From: Ardenticatenaceae bacterium
GTDB lineage: Bacteria > Chloroflexota > Anaerolineae > Promineifilales > Promineifilaceae
DNA: 64,000 nt
Direction: 5' to 3'
Assembly: GCA_020634435.1 (NCBI GenBank)
Contig: JACKBS010000005.1
Coordinates: forward strand, 682,001 to 746,000
Below, one piece after another: positions 34,354 through 44,744 of this stretch; position 1 is the stretch's first letter; every line of letters starts with the position of its first letter. Both the position numbers and the translations under genes were made by a program. Below the pieces are notes generated by a model. That model had not been told where the DNA came from and made no database searches. It saw only the letters and a list, made by a program, of their open reading frames with translations.

Positions 34354-35097
34354 CTACGCGTTCCGCCCCAGAAATAGTGAAAGCTGCGTCAACGAAGTGA
34401 TGCGGAGCACTTTATCCGGCAGCGTTAGCGATTCCCCTTTGTCTTCCCGATCAATCCAGATTCCTCCAGCAAAACCCCCGTTGGTTACGGCCGCAATGGC
34501 ATCTACCTGTAGATTGTCGCCCACGTAGAGGCAGTGGGCTGGCGTTTGCCGCAGCCGCGCGGCGGCCCGTTGGAAGATGGTTTTGCTGGGCTTGTGGACC
34601 CCCACTTCTTCGCTGATGGTCAATCGCTCTTGTGGGATAATGTCGCCCAAGAGCTGGTTGATGGTTTGGCGCACGGATGAGGAGTGGTTGGAGAGAATGC
34701 CGAGCTGGAGATGACAAGCTTTTAGCTGGTGCAAGGTGGGGAGAACGTCATCAAACAGGTAGTGGGGCAGACGGCCGTATCCGGCATAAATCTCGTAGGC
34801 AAAATCATAGCTGGTGTCTGGATGGCCTAATCGACGCAGCAGTTGGCGATACAGGTGGATAATCTCCCGCTTTTTCTGTGGCCGCAGCGAGCCAGCCACT
34901 ACACCCTGTTCAATATCTACTTCAAGCGAGGCTTGGGCGGCTGCCACATCGGCTTCGGAGCAGACAACCCCGTACTTCTGAAAGAGCGCCGTCGTGCGGG
35001 CAATGTGTGAAACATCTAGTCCAAGAGAGTAAGCTAGTGTGAAATCCCAATCAAAGAGTACGGCCGTAACAATGGCGAAATTTGGAGAAACGGTCAT
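34354..35097 (-). CDS. HAD-superfamily hydrolase
   Basis: About 247 residues. Motif I is VLFDWDFTLAYS (DxDxT; the usual GT is replaced by FT), motif II LGILSNHSSSVRQ, motif III the Lys in VHKPSKTIFQRAA and motif IV YVGDNLQVDAIAA. A helical cap of about 100 residues follows motif I, as in phosphoglycolate phosphatase-like enzymes. I start at ATG 35097, which has AGGA at normal spacing and puts motif I near the N-terminus; a longer frame adds 26 unlikely residues. It probably removes phosphate from a small metabolite; the substrate is not predictable. Confidence 0.85.
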   Translation of the reverse strand: MTVSPNFAIVTAVLFDWDFTLAYSLGLDVSHIARTTALFQKYGVVCSEADVAAAQASLEVDIEQGVVAGSLRPQKKREIIHLYRQLLRRLGHPDTSYDFAYEIYAGYGRLPHYLFDDVLPTLHQLKACHLQLGILSNHSSSVRQTINQLLGDIIPQERLTISEEVGVHKPSKTIFQRAAARLRQTPAHCLYVGDNLQVDAIAAVTNGGFAGGIWIDREDKGESLTLPDKVLRITSLTQLSLFLGRNA

Positions 35098-35267
35098 TTT
35101 TTGTCCTGTGTTTGCATGATGTTCACTGTGGAAAATCATTGTACCAGTTTGACGCGCCCTAAGCGTGAAGGTCACATCAAAATAACCGTAAAGCGTGAGT
35201 AAAGCGTAAAAACGAGGTCATTTCCTCAAGAATCCAGTCTCTTTTATACCTTTTGTCGTTGTTTGGG

Positions 35268-35311
35268 GAAATAAAACGCCGCAGGACCATAACCAAACTA
35301 GCCCTGCGGCG
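35268..35311 (-). terminator. rho-independent terminator after the penicillin-binding protein gene
   Basis: On the minus strand CGCCGCAGG (35311-35303) pairs perfectly with CCTGCGGCG (35285-35277) around a 17-base loop and is followed by TTTTATTT. It begins 32 bases after the stop of the class A PBP gene. Confidence 0.85.
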
Positions 35312-35342
35312 CACAATGCACAACAGTGGAGAAACTTGATTT

Positions 35343-38300
35343 TTACGGCGTAGGTGTGCTTTCGGGGGTGGCTGTATCGCTGGGAACGGCCGTTTCCGTA
35401 GGCGTACTCTCCGTTGTGGGGGTGGCAGTAGCGGTTGGCTCGTTGGTTGACGTAGCGGTTGGGGTGGCGCTGGCTGTTGGTGTTTCCGTGGGCGTTGGTG
35501 TGGCTGTTGGTGTCGGTTGCAGCAGCATTACCGTGACGCGTTCCGCCACGATAGCCCGATCTTCCTCAGGCGTGGTGGGGTTGTCGGGGCCAAACAGCAG
35601 TACGCGAATCGTTAGCGGCCCAGAATAGTTCAGGGACGAGGTGTCCCAACTGGCAAGCGTGCCGTTTTCCACGCTAATGTCCTGACGTTCTCGCACCAGG
35701 CCCCAGCCTTCAGGATTGTTGCCAAACCCATACTCCACCTGATAACCGCCAAAACCGGGCGCACTCACCGAGCCGACAATTTCCACCGTGCCGCTTACTT
35801 CGCTGCCTGCGGTGGGCTGGATGATACTAATTTGCGGGCGCGGTGTGTTTTCATCGCAGGCCTGTTCGGGAGGAAGGCGCAGTGGGATGGCCAGGCCGCG
35901 TGCGTTGGCCCACGCTTGCCCCGCGGCCGTGTTTTGCAGCCAGTTTTGCGCGGCAGTTTCTTCCCGCGTCGCAACGGCCTCGCTGCCGCTGACCAGCAAG
36001 GTGAAGAAGCTGGCCTGATAGATGTTTTCGGCGCAGAACTCGTTGGCCCGGAAGCCGGTCCATTGGTCTAGCTGCACGGTGCGGATGAAGTCTAGCTCGC
36101 TGCTCAGCGGCGGCTGGTCCTCGGCAAAGCGCTCAATGCGGCGGTCGGTGCAGTCGCTGCCCGGACGAGTGCCGGAATCGCTGCAAATTTCGATGTCTAC
36201 CACGCTGGACGGCCGTACAAAATCCACTGGTTGCTTGCTGGCCAGGTACTGCGTCATAAAGCTGTTCCAGATGGGCGACGCGACCCGTGTGCCAGATTGA
36301 CTTTGGCCGATGGGTTCATTGTTTGTGTTGCCTACCCAAACGGCCGTTACCACCTGGGGCGTGTAGCCAATTGTCCAGGCATCGCGCACGTCAAACTCAC
36401 TGCTGCCCGATGTGCCGGTTTTGGCCGCCACGCGATGCCCTGGAATCACCAGCGTGTTGTTGACGCCAAACTCTGGCTGGCGGGCGCTGTTGTCCGACAA
36501 AATATCGCTGAGCAGGTAGGCATGCGCCGGGCTGACCACCTGCGTGGTGGCTGGATCGGAAGCAGGCTCTTCAAACAAAATTTCACCCGCGCTGTTTTCG
36601 ATGCGGCGGATGGTAAATGGTTCGATGAAGTTGCCCTGGTTGGCCAGTGCTCCAAACGCCCCAGCCATCTCCAACGGGCTAATTTCGCCACCGCCAAGCG
36701 ACAGCGCCAGACCGTAGTTGCGCGGCGACCCTTGCTCCACGCAGCCGGGGTCTTGCAGCGAGGTCAGCCCAATTTTCTGCACGTTGGCAATGAAGTTACA
36801 CACGCCGACAAACTCCAGCGCCTTTACCGCCGGAATGTTGTAGGAGTTGCCCAGAGACGGCCGTAACCGTAGCGGCCCATGAAACTCATTGTCGTAATTC
36901 TTTGGCTCGTAAGGTGGATTGGTGCCATTGGGGAATGAGGTGGGCACGTCCCAAATCAACGTTGCGGGCGTCCAGCCCTGCTCCATCGCCGAGAGGTACA
37001 CAAACGGTTTGATGGTTGAGCCGGGCTGGCGTGGCGCCAGCGCCATGTTCACCTGGCCGCTAATTTCCTCATCCTCAAAATCTACACTACCTACCAGCGC
37101 CAAAATTTCCCCAGTGGAGGGTTCTAGTACCACCATTGCTGCGTTGTTCGCGCCTGCGGCGTTGATGTTCGGCCGGGCGTTGGCCAGCGTGTTTTCGGCC
37201 AGCTGCTGGGCAGTGGGGTCCAGCGTAGTGTGAATGCGCAACCCACCCCGATAAATGGACTGTGCACCTAAAAGTTCTTCCGCCTGCTGCAACACCGTAA
37301 CTGTGAAGTGCGGATAAGTAATCTCGCGCACTGGCGGCGTCATGTCGTAAATGAAGGAGCCAGTCTCGTTGAGCGCGGCCTGGGCTTCTTCCTGGGTAAT
37401 GTAACCGGACGAGACCATCAGCGTCAGAACTTCTCGTTGGCGGCCCAATGCCAGGTTGGGGGCTGTGTAGGGGTCCCAGTTGGCAGGGGATTGCGGTAGA
37501 CCGGCAAGTAAAGACGCTTCTGCCAGAGTCAGATCGGCGGCTGATTTGTTGAAGTAAGTTTCGGCAGCGGCCTCGATGCCATAAGCGAGATTGCCATAGT
37601 AAATTTCGTTCAGGTAGATTTCCAGGATTTCGTCTTTTTCGTAATCCAGGTTCATTTCAGCGGCCAGGATAATTTCGCGCACTTTGCGGCGGAAGGTGCG
37701 CTGCGTACGTTCATCTTCATCTAGCAGCGTGGCGCGTACCACCTGCTGGGTAATGGTGCTGGCCCCGGAAACTGCTTCCCCTTCGCGGGCGGCCTGCAAG
37801 ATGGCCCGGGCGATGGCCACGGTATCAAAGCCAAAATTTTCGTAGAAGCGCGAATCTTCTGTGGCGATGGTGGCCTGGATGAGCAGCGGTGAAATCTGAT
37901 CCAGCGAGACCCGTGTACGGTTACCAATCGAGGGATCGGCCAGGGAAAACAGTTCGTTGCCGTTGCGGTCGTAAATGCGCGCCGTCTCAAAGGTGCTGAC
38001 GCGGTTTTCGAGCTCGGTGACGGGTGGCAAGTCGCTGGCGATAACGTTGTAGGCCACAGCCAATCCGGCGGCGGTAAGTGCCATCGCCAACACGCCCAAG
38101 AGCAAACTAATCACCAAGCCGCGCACAAAACAGCTACCCCAATTGCGGCGGCCAGGAGCCTGGCGCTTGGGGCGCGGCTTCGGTTCCTGCTTGGGCATCA
38201 CAACCGGACCTGGCGGCGGTGCGGCCTGACGAATCGGCTGTTGTGGCTGGGGACGGCGCGGCTGCGTGGGTTGAGCCGCCGGGCGCTGCGGTGATTGCTC

Positions 38301-38885
38301 CCGCTGCGGTTGGGGACGCGTGGGCGCTTCACGCGGTGGGGCTTGCCGTTTGGGCGGCTGGTAAACGGTGCGCTGCTCATCTGGTTCGGGCCGCTGGTGT
38401 ATTTGTGTGGGCAACTCGGAACGCGGCCGTTCCGGGGGCGGAATGGCCAGGTCGGGCTGCACTTCGGTAGCGTCGGGGTCTTCGATGGGTGGCCGGTTGA
38501 TGGGGCGCAGCTTGGAAGGCGTCAGGGGCAGTGGGGCCGGTTTGGGTCGCGACGGCCGTATCGCAGGCAGTCCCTCCGTATCTTCATCGTCAGGCAGGTT
38601 GATGGTGAGCGTATGCTCGTCATCGGATTGGGCGGTGGGGGCATCGGTGGGGGCGGCCGTGGCCGCTTCCTGCGCATCTTCGGGTTTAGGCGCTTCCTCT
38701 TTGGGCAGAGGTCGCGGAATGCCGGGATGGAGCACGATGGTTTCTGGCGTTTCGTCGTCCTCGGCTTCGTTCATCAAGTCAAACAGCGACACGGTGCCAA
38801 ACGATTCGTCCTCATCTGGCTGTGGTTTTTGTGTTTCTTCTTCAGGCTGGTCGTCGGGAAACGGCCGTTTTTGCTCGTCGCTCAT
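35343..38885 (-). CDS. class A penicillin-binding protein (GT51 transglycosylase plus transpeptidase) with long tails
   Basis: 1180 residues, longer than most class A PBPs. Residues 1-250 are cytoplasmic, rich in Pro, Gln, Glu and Arg; a membrane helix lies at about 253-280. The GT51 domain shows ATIATEDSRFYENFGFD and SGASTITQQVVRATLL. The transpeptidase domain has PRQPGSTIKPFVYLSAM (SxxK), LGNSYNIPAVK (SxN) and AAKTGTSGSSEF (KTG). An Ig-like domain follows near 1030-1110 (ISIIQPTAGSEVSGTVEIVG), and the last 60 residues are a Thr/Pro-rich spacer, probably wall-associated. It polymerises and crosslinks peptidoglycan. A clear terminator follows. The two low-complexity tails are typical of large-genome Chloroflexota or Actinobacteria. 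Confidence 0.93.
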   Translation of the reverse strand: MSDEQKRPFPDDQPEEETQKPQPDEDESFGTVSLFDLMNEAEDDETPETIVLHPGIPRPLPKEEAPKPEDAQEAATAAPTDAPTAQSDDEHTLTINLPDDEDTEGLPAIRPSRPKPAPLPLTPSKLRPINRPPIEDPDATEVQPDLAIPPPERPRSELPTQIHQRPEPDEQRTVYQPPKRQAPPREAPTRPQPQREQSPQRPAAQPTQPRRPQPQQPIRQAAPPPGPVVMPKQEPKPRPKRQAPGRRNWGSCFVRGLVISLLLGVLAMALTAAGLAVAYNVIASDLPPVTELENRVSTFETARIYDRNGNELFSLADPSIGNRTRVSLDQISPLLIQATIATEDSRFYENFGFDTVAIARAILQAAREGEAVSGASTITQQVVRATLLDEDERTQRTFRRKVREIILAAEMNLDYEKDEILEIYLNEIYYGNLAYGIEAAAETYFNKSAADLTLAEASLLAGLPQSPANWDPYTAPNLALGRQREVLTLMVSSGYITQEEAQAALNETGSFIYDMTPPVREITYPHFTVTVLQQAEELLGAQSIYRGGLRIHTTLDPTAQQLAENTLANARPNINAAGANNAAMVVLEPSTGEILALVGSVDFEDEEISGQVNMALAPRQPGSTIKPFVYLSAMEQGWTPATLIWDVPTSFPNGTNPPYEPKNYDNEFHGPLRLRPSLGNSYNIPAVKALEFVGVCNFIANVQKIGLTSLQDPGCVEQGSPRNYGLALSLGGGEISPLEMAGAFGALANQGNFIEPFTIRRIENSAGEILFEEPASDPATTQVVSPAHAYLLSDILSDNSARQPEFGVNNTLVIPGHRVAAKTGTSGSSEFDVRDAWTIGYTPQVVTAVWVGNTNNEPIGQSQSGTRVASPIWNSFMTQYLASKQPVDFVRPSSVVDIEICSDSGTRPGSDCTDRRIERFAEDQPPLSSELDFIRTVQLDQWTGFRANEFCAENIYQASFFTLLVSGSEAVATREETAAQNWLQNTAAGQAWANARGLAIPLRLPPEQACDENTPRPQISIIQPTAGSEVSGTVEIVGSVSAPGFGGYQVEYGFGNNPEGWGLVRERQDISVENGTLASWDTSSLNYSGPLTIRVLLFGPDNPTTPEEDRAIVAERVTVMLLQPTPTATPTPTETPTASATPTATSTNEPTATATPTTESTPTETAVPSDTATPESTPTP

Positions 38886-38910
38886 AGATTTTATGGTAAA
38901 TCAGCAGCCG

Positions 38911-39381
38911 CTAATTGCTGCCCTGACTCTTAATTAACATCACCCAATCGCCCCGCTGGACGGCTTTGCCATGCTGGTTGTAGACGGCATATTTCATGTT
39001 GATCGTGCCGCCACCCAGACGCGGCAGCGCTTTGGTCTCGGTGATTTCCAGCTCCACGTGAATCGTGTCGCCAATAAAAATGGGCAAACTGAACTTAGCG
39101 CTTAGTTCGCGGAAAGCCAGCACGGTGCCCTCGATGATGCCAGACTGCACCGCCAGCCCGGTGGCAATAGACTGCACCAGCAGCCCGTGGGCCACCCGCT
39201 GACCAAAGCCGCCCTGAGCGGCAAACTCGGCGTCGGTGTGAATCTGGTTGAAGTCACCCGATAGACCCGCAAAGGCCACAATGTCGCTTTCGGTGATGGT
39301 GCGTGCGGCCGTTGCCAGCTGGTCGCCTACGGCAAACTGCTCAAAATAGCGGCCCCGAGGTTGGTAGGTGAGTTTACTCAT
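38911..39381 (-). CDS. MaoC-like hot-dog-fold enoyl-CoA hydratase/dehydratase
   Basis: 156 residues. The hydratase site is GDFNQIHTDAEFA (Asp, Asn and His) with QRVAHGLLVQSIA following; the N-terminal FEQFAVGDQLATAARTIT is the usual MaoC start. Such enzymes hydrate enoyl-CoA in fatty-acid or polyhydroxyalkanoate metabolism. It lies 25 bases before the PBP gene on the same strand, and 29 bases after prfA, which suggests co-transcription but no shared pathway. Confidence 0.87.
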   Translation of the reverse strand: MSKLTYQPRGRYFEQFAVGDQLATAARTITESDIVAFAGLSGDFNQIHTDAEFAAQGGFGQRVAHGLLVQSIATGLAVQSGIIEGTVLAFRELSAKFSLPIFIGDTIHVELEITETKALPRLGGGTINMKYAVYNQHGKAVQRGDWVMLIKSQGSN

Positions 39382-39410
39382 TGACTGCTCCGTTTAATCT
39401 TTAAGCCTTC

Positions 39411-40481
<1,071 letters not shown>

Positions 40482-40503
40482 ATTTTTAGGAGATGGGAGA
40501 GTG

Positions 40504-40549
40504 GAGATTAGAGATTGGGGATGTTTTTCAATCGCCAATCTCTAATCTC
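40504..40549. repeat. 15-base perfect inverted repeat upstream of prfA
   Basis: GAGATTAGAGATTGG at 40504-40518 pairs exactly with CCAATCTCTAATCTC at 40535-40549 across a 16-base gap. It would form a strong hairpin in the prfA leader. There is no T run, so it is not a terminator. Its word-like, self-repeating sequence resembles four other intergenic elements in the window. Confidence 0.75.
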
Positions 40550-40609
40550 TGATCTCATTATTTCTCAAACGAGTTGAATTTTTTCTTGAGGGACTATTAT
40601 AGCTGATTC

Positions 40610-42625
40610 TTAGAGGTACGTCGCAAACCAGCGAATCATGTGGCTGAGGCGTTCGATGCGGCGGTCGGTGCGGCCAGCGCGGGAAAGGCCGTGGGACTCT
40701 TCTGGGAAGAGGATGAGTTCAGAATCCACACCCAGCTTGCGCAGGGCCACAAAGACCTGTTCCCCCTGTTCCTTGTCGCAGCGGAAGTCGTGCTCGCTGT
40801 GGATGAGCAGGGTGGGCGTTTTGGCATTGCCGATGTAGGCAATGGGCGACTGCCGCCAATAGTTTTCCAGATCGTCCCAGGGCGCTTTTTCCGCGCCAAA
40901 CAGGTATTCCGCGCCAATGTTCATATCGCTGGAACCGTAGAAGCTGACAAAGTTGCTCACCACACGCTGGGCAACGGCCGCTTTAAACCGGTGCGTCTTG
41001 CCAATGATGAGCGTGGTCATGTAGCCGCCGTAGCTGCCGCCCGTTACGCCCATGCGCTCCGTGTCGATGTAGGGCAGTTTTTCTACGTAGTCGGCCCAGG
41101 CCATCACGTCTTCAAAATCGACGGTGCCCCAGCGATTGTAGATCGCTCCGGCAAAATCTTCGCCGTAGCCCTGGCTGCCGCGCGGGTTGCTCCAATACAC
41201 CACGTATCCCTGCGCTGCCAATAGATTCAGCTCATGGAAATAGGCACGGCCGTATTGCGTTTGCGGCCCACCGTGAATCTCCAAAATGGAGGGGTATTTC
41301 TGGCTAGGGTCGAAGCCGGGCGGGGTCATGATCCAGCCGTGCAGATCGGTGCCATCTTTGCTCTTGAACCATACTTCTTCAATGTTGCCCGGTTCAATTT
41401 CGGCCATGAGTGCCTGGTTAAAGTCGGTGAGGGTTTTGGTTTCACCGGTGCCTAAATCGCGCACGCGAACCTGGGCCGGGCCGGACAAATCACCCCAGAG
41501 GTAGGCCACTTTTTGCTGCGCTTCGTCTAGCGAGAAGCTGCCCACCAGGCCGGGTTCGTCAATAATGCGCTCGTAGCTGGGCGTGGGGGAGTCGGTGCTG
41601 AAGGCGAGCAGGGGTTGGTTGCCTTTTTCGGTGGCCATGGTGTAGAGGAAACGGCCGTCTTTTGACCATGTTGGTGGGGTTTGCGCTGTCCCGCTGCCGA
41701 CGTCAGTCAGGGTGGCGATGGAGAGGTGGAGATCGATCCCTTCTGTGAGATGATCGGCTGTTCCGCCGCTGGTGGGTACCACGTAGAGGCAGTCGTTTTG
41801 GTACCAATGCCCTTTTTGCTTGCGGCCCATGAAGGCAATCCAGCCGCCGTCTGGCGAGAGGGTGTGGTTATACTTGCGCCCTTCGTGCGACGGAATCATT
41901 TCCATCGCGCCGCCCTCTGCTGGAATGCGGTAAAGCTCGGTTTGGTCCCAGTTGATGTCTGGTTGGGGATCGCGGTTGGAGATGAAGATGAGGAAACGGC
42001 CGTCCGGCGTCCATTGAGGCTGTCCTTCATCAAACTTGTCACCTTCGGTGAGTTGAGTGGCTTCACCAGTCGTGGCGTCGATGGTCCAGATGTGCCCCTT
42101 TTCTTGGGGCAGGTAGCCCGCGCCGTCGCCTTTGTAGTTGAGGCTGGTGATGTGGCGGCTAACGACACCGAGCTTCTTCTTTTGCTCATCTTTTTCGCGC
42201 TCGATGACGGCGGGGTCTTTTTTGCGGAACTGGGTAGCAAAGGTACGGCCGTCTGGCGACCAGGCAAATCCGGCAAAGCTCCCTTCCATTTTGCTCACCG
42301 GGCGAGCCTCGCCGCCGTGGAACGGCAGAATGTAGATCTGCATCTGCTTTTCATCTTTGCGGTTGGAGAGGAAGGCAATGGAACGGCCGTCGGGCGACCA
42401 GCGTGGATGGGTGTCATTGTGGTCGCCGTAGGTAAATTGGCGTGCCGGGCCTTGGCCATCGGTAGCTGCCAGCCACAGGTTGGTGTATTTCTTTTCTGTC
42501 TTGCGGTCCACGCGGGTGACGCCAAAAATAATGTGTGTGCCGTCGGGGGAGATTTGCGGATCAGAGACAAGCTCGATTTTGTATAAATCTTCAGCGGTGA
42601 TCAGCCGCTTTTCAGAATGTGACAT
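40610..42625 (-). CDS. S9-family serine peptidase (acylaminoacyl-peptidase-like)
   Basis: About 671 residues. The first 400 form a beta propeller with TolB/WD-like segments (LVSDPQISPDGTHIIFGVTR, THPRWSPDGRSIAFLSNR, GQPQWTPDGRFLIFISNR). The C-terminal alpha/beta-hydrolase domain has the nucleophile in MGVTGGSYGGYMTTL and the His in LFPEESHGLSRAG, with the Asp between. It cleaves short peptides or N-acylated residues in the cytoplasm. ATG 42625 has GGAGG four bases upstream, which decides the start over a longer frame. It stands alone on the minus strand. Several of its DGRF words coincide with ACGGCCGT copies. Confidence 0.9.
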   Translation of the reverse strand: MSHSEKRLITAEDLYKIELVSDPQISPDGTHIIFGVTRVDRKTEKKYTNLWLAATDGQGPARQFTYGDHNDTHPRWSPDGRSIAFLSNRKDEKQMQIYILPFHGGEARPVSKMEGSFAGFAWSPDGRTFATQFRKKDPAVIEREKDEQKKKLGVVSRHITSLNYKGDGAGYLPQEKGHIWTIDATTGEATQLTEGDKFDEGQPQWTPDGRFLIFISNRDPQPDINWDQTELYRIPAEGGAMEMIPSHEGRKYNHTLSPDGGWIAFMGRKQKGHWYQNDCLYVVPTSGGTADHLTEGIDLHLSIATLTDVGSGTAQTPPTWSKDGRFLYTMATEKGNQPLLAFSTDSPTPSYERIIDEPGLVGSFSLDEAQQKVAYLWGDLSGPAQVRVRDLGTGETKTLTDFNQALMAEIEPGNIEEVWFKSKDGTDLHGWIMTPPGFDPSQKYPSILEIHGGPQTQYGRAYFHELNLLAAQGYVVYWSNPRGSQGYGEDFAGAIYNRWGTVDFEDVMAWADYVEKLPYIDTERMGVTGGSYGGYMTTLIIGKTHRFKAAVAQRVVSNFVSFYGSSDMNIGAEYLFGAEKAPWDDLENYWRQSPIAYIGNAKTPTLLIHSEHDFRCDKEQGEQVFVALRKLGVDSELILFPEESHGLSRAGRTDRRIERLSHMIRWFATYL

Positions 42626-42755
42626 GATTCCTCCAGGGAAAAAACTGCCGCCGGATGTATGATCATTCCTCAACAGAACCGGCAGGACTGTGGGTATGTA
42701 TGGTTTTTGTTACGGTTCGGGTGCAGCGCACCTACGCCAGGGAATGATAGCGCGG

Positions 42756-44498
42756 CTAGAGGGGTTCGGCCACTTTAACGGCCGTTTTTTCATCTTCTTC
42801 ACCTCGGTAGGCGGGCAGGATAAAGCTAAAGGTGCTGCCCCGTCCCGGCGCACTGTCCAGCCCAACTTCACCGTTCAATTTTTCGATGATGCGCCGGACA
42901 ATGGAAAGACCCAGGCCGTGCCCGGTGATGCGTACCTCGCTCATTTTGGTGAAGGGCGTAAAGAGAAGATGATGCTTCTCTGGGTCAATGCCCTGGCCGT
43001 TATCACGAATCCAGAATTGGATACGGCCGTCGGCCAACACCGCGCTGCCCATCTCAATGATAGGCGGGTTGCCGCCATATTTCAGCGCATTGCTGATGTA
43101 ATTTTCCCAAATTTCTTCAATCCAGGGCGCATAGCCCCGCGCCACGTGCCATGAATCGGGCAAAAGGATACGCGGTTTGTACGGCTGCATCATAAACCGC
43201 AGCCGGTCTAACGCGCTTAAAACAATCTCCGCCATGTCCAACGGATGCGTTTCTACCTCATGTTTACGCACGCTGGAAAGTATGAGAAGCTCCTGGATGA
43301 TGCTGCTCATGCGGTGCGCGTTTTGCACCAGCAATGTCAGTGCATGTTCCTGCTCGGCGCGGGAGATGTCTACGGTGCTGGTTTGCAGCAAATCGGCAAA
43401 GCCGACCACCAGCGCCAGCGGATTTTGCAGGTCGTGGGCCACGGTGCGGTCAAATGCTTCCAGCTCTTCATTCTGGATTTGCAGCTCAGTGTTGGCCTGG
43501 CGCAGGGTTTCTACCAGTTTGGCGTTGTCGATGGCAATGGCGGCCGATGCGGCCAGGGTTTTGGCATAGGAGATGTCTTGGGCCAGGAACCGGCCACCGC
43601 GCTTGTTGACCACTTCTAAAACGCCCAATGTGCGGCTGCGCAGCTGCACCGGCACGGCCAGGATGGAGGTGGTAACAAAACCGCTGCTGGAATCAATTTG
43701 GTTGTAGAAACGGCCGTCTTTCGCCGGATTGGCCACAATCGAGCCTTTGTTGGTAGCCGCCACCCAGCCCACTATGCCTTGCCCAAAAGCAACCTCCATA
43801 CCAATCAATTTTTCATCTGTGCCAGGGTGGAAGGCCGCCCGGCAAACCAGCGTGGTTTGCAGTTCGTCAGTCCACAGCCACAGCGAGCTGCCCGCTGCGT
43901 GAATGATCTGCACAGCCAACTGTAGTAAATTTTCCATCACCTGAGTTGTGTCTAGCGTAGCTGTTAAAAGCTGGCTGGCCCGATTTAGCATCAGCAGTTC
44001 GCGGTTGTGGCGCGTGAGCTCGGCCAGATTTTGATCGTAGGTGGTTGTGGGCGCGGCGAGGGGGATGACGGTGAGCAGTAGCCTGTCGGGCAAGTCTGGC
44101 AGAGCTTCAATTTGCAGGTTAAACATCTGGTCTGGATGGATATTGTCGGCAAAATGGGCTTGCTGGTAGACAAAAGCGCCGCCCGGCACTTGCACACAGG
44201 CCAGAATCCGTGCCTGGCTGGATTGAAGCTGAGGAAACAGCTCAAACAAACAGAGCCCGGTCAGGGAATTGCGAAAAGACCACTGTCTTAATTCGGGTGC
44301 ATGGCTGAGAATGATCAGATGCTTATCAAGCGTGGCGTGAGCAATGATACTTTTGTGCTGTGCGGTGGCTACGCGTTTCATCTCACGATACATGCAATAA
44401 CCTGCGTGGCTGAGCAAAAACCCTGGTAGTTTTGCTGCATAAAGCCAAATGAGAGCTACCGTGTCATTGGCCGAAAGCTTTTCACAATAGGTTGGCAA
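42756..44498 (-). CDS. GAF-domain sensor histidine kinase
   Basis: 580 residues, no membrane segment evident. Residues about 60-175 are an uncharacterised sensor region; a GAF domain spans about 185-325 (LLQLAVQIIHAAGSSLWLW). The HisKA helix carries the phospho-accepting His in DRTVAHDLQNPLALVVGFA, and the ATPase domain has EIWENYISNALKYGG (N), WIRDNGQGID (G1), TPFTKM (F) and GHGLGLSIVRRIIEKL (G2). It should autophosphorylate in response to a bound ligand and pass phosphate to a receiver; no receiver gene is adjacent, but lone receivers lie at 20466 and 59456. The start is uncertain: ATG at 44378-44390 would also be reasonable. Confidence 0.9.
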   Translation of the reverse strand: MPTYCEKLSANDTVALIWLYAAKLPGFLLSHAGYCMYREMKRVATAQHKSIIAHATLDKHLIILSHAPELRQWSFRNSLTGLCLFELFPQLQSSQARILACVQVPGGAFVYQQAHFADNIHPDQMFNLQIEALPDLPDRLLLTVIPLAAPTTTYDQNLAELTRHNRELLMLNRASQLLTATLDTTQVMENLLQLAVQIIHAAGSSLWLWTDELQTTLVCRAAFHPGTDEKLIGMEVAFGQGIVGWVAATNKGSIVANPAKDGRFYNQIDSSSGFVTTSILAVPVQLRSRTLGVLEVVNKRGGRFLAQDISYAKTLAASAAIAIDNAKLVETLRQANTELQIQNEELEAFDRTVAHDLQNPLALVVGFADLLQTSTVDISRAEQEHALTLLVQNAHRMSSIIQELLILSSVRKHEVETHPLDMAEIVLSALDRLRFMMQPYKPRILLPDSWHVARGYAPWIEEIWENYISNALKYGGNPPIIEMGSAVLADGRIQFWIRDNGQGIDPEKHHLLFTPFTKMSEVRITGHGLGLSIVRRIIEKLNGEVGLDSAPGRGSTFSFILPAYRGEEDEKTAVKVAEPL

Positions 44499-44744
44499 AA
44501 AATTGTCAAATGCTGGTAAATCGCACAGCCGAGAAGTCGGTTTGTTTCAAAACTTTAGGCGGTTTACCAAAACCACAATCGCGACTTGGAAAGTAAAGCC
44601 TTGTGGCGTCTATGGTTTTCTGGCGCAAGTTAGCCAAAAATTGCCAGAGGCACAGTAAGCATTTTTGGCAGTTTGCCCTGCGCCGTTGATGTTAGCATGT
44701 TTTGGTTGATCTGCGGCACGAATCTTAGAAAAAAGAGTGGTTAT

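Noticed and set aside
41681..42586. 301-codon plus-strand frame opposite the S9 peptidase
   Set aside because: Codon-bias shadow; the minus strand has the catalytic motifs and a GGAGG start.
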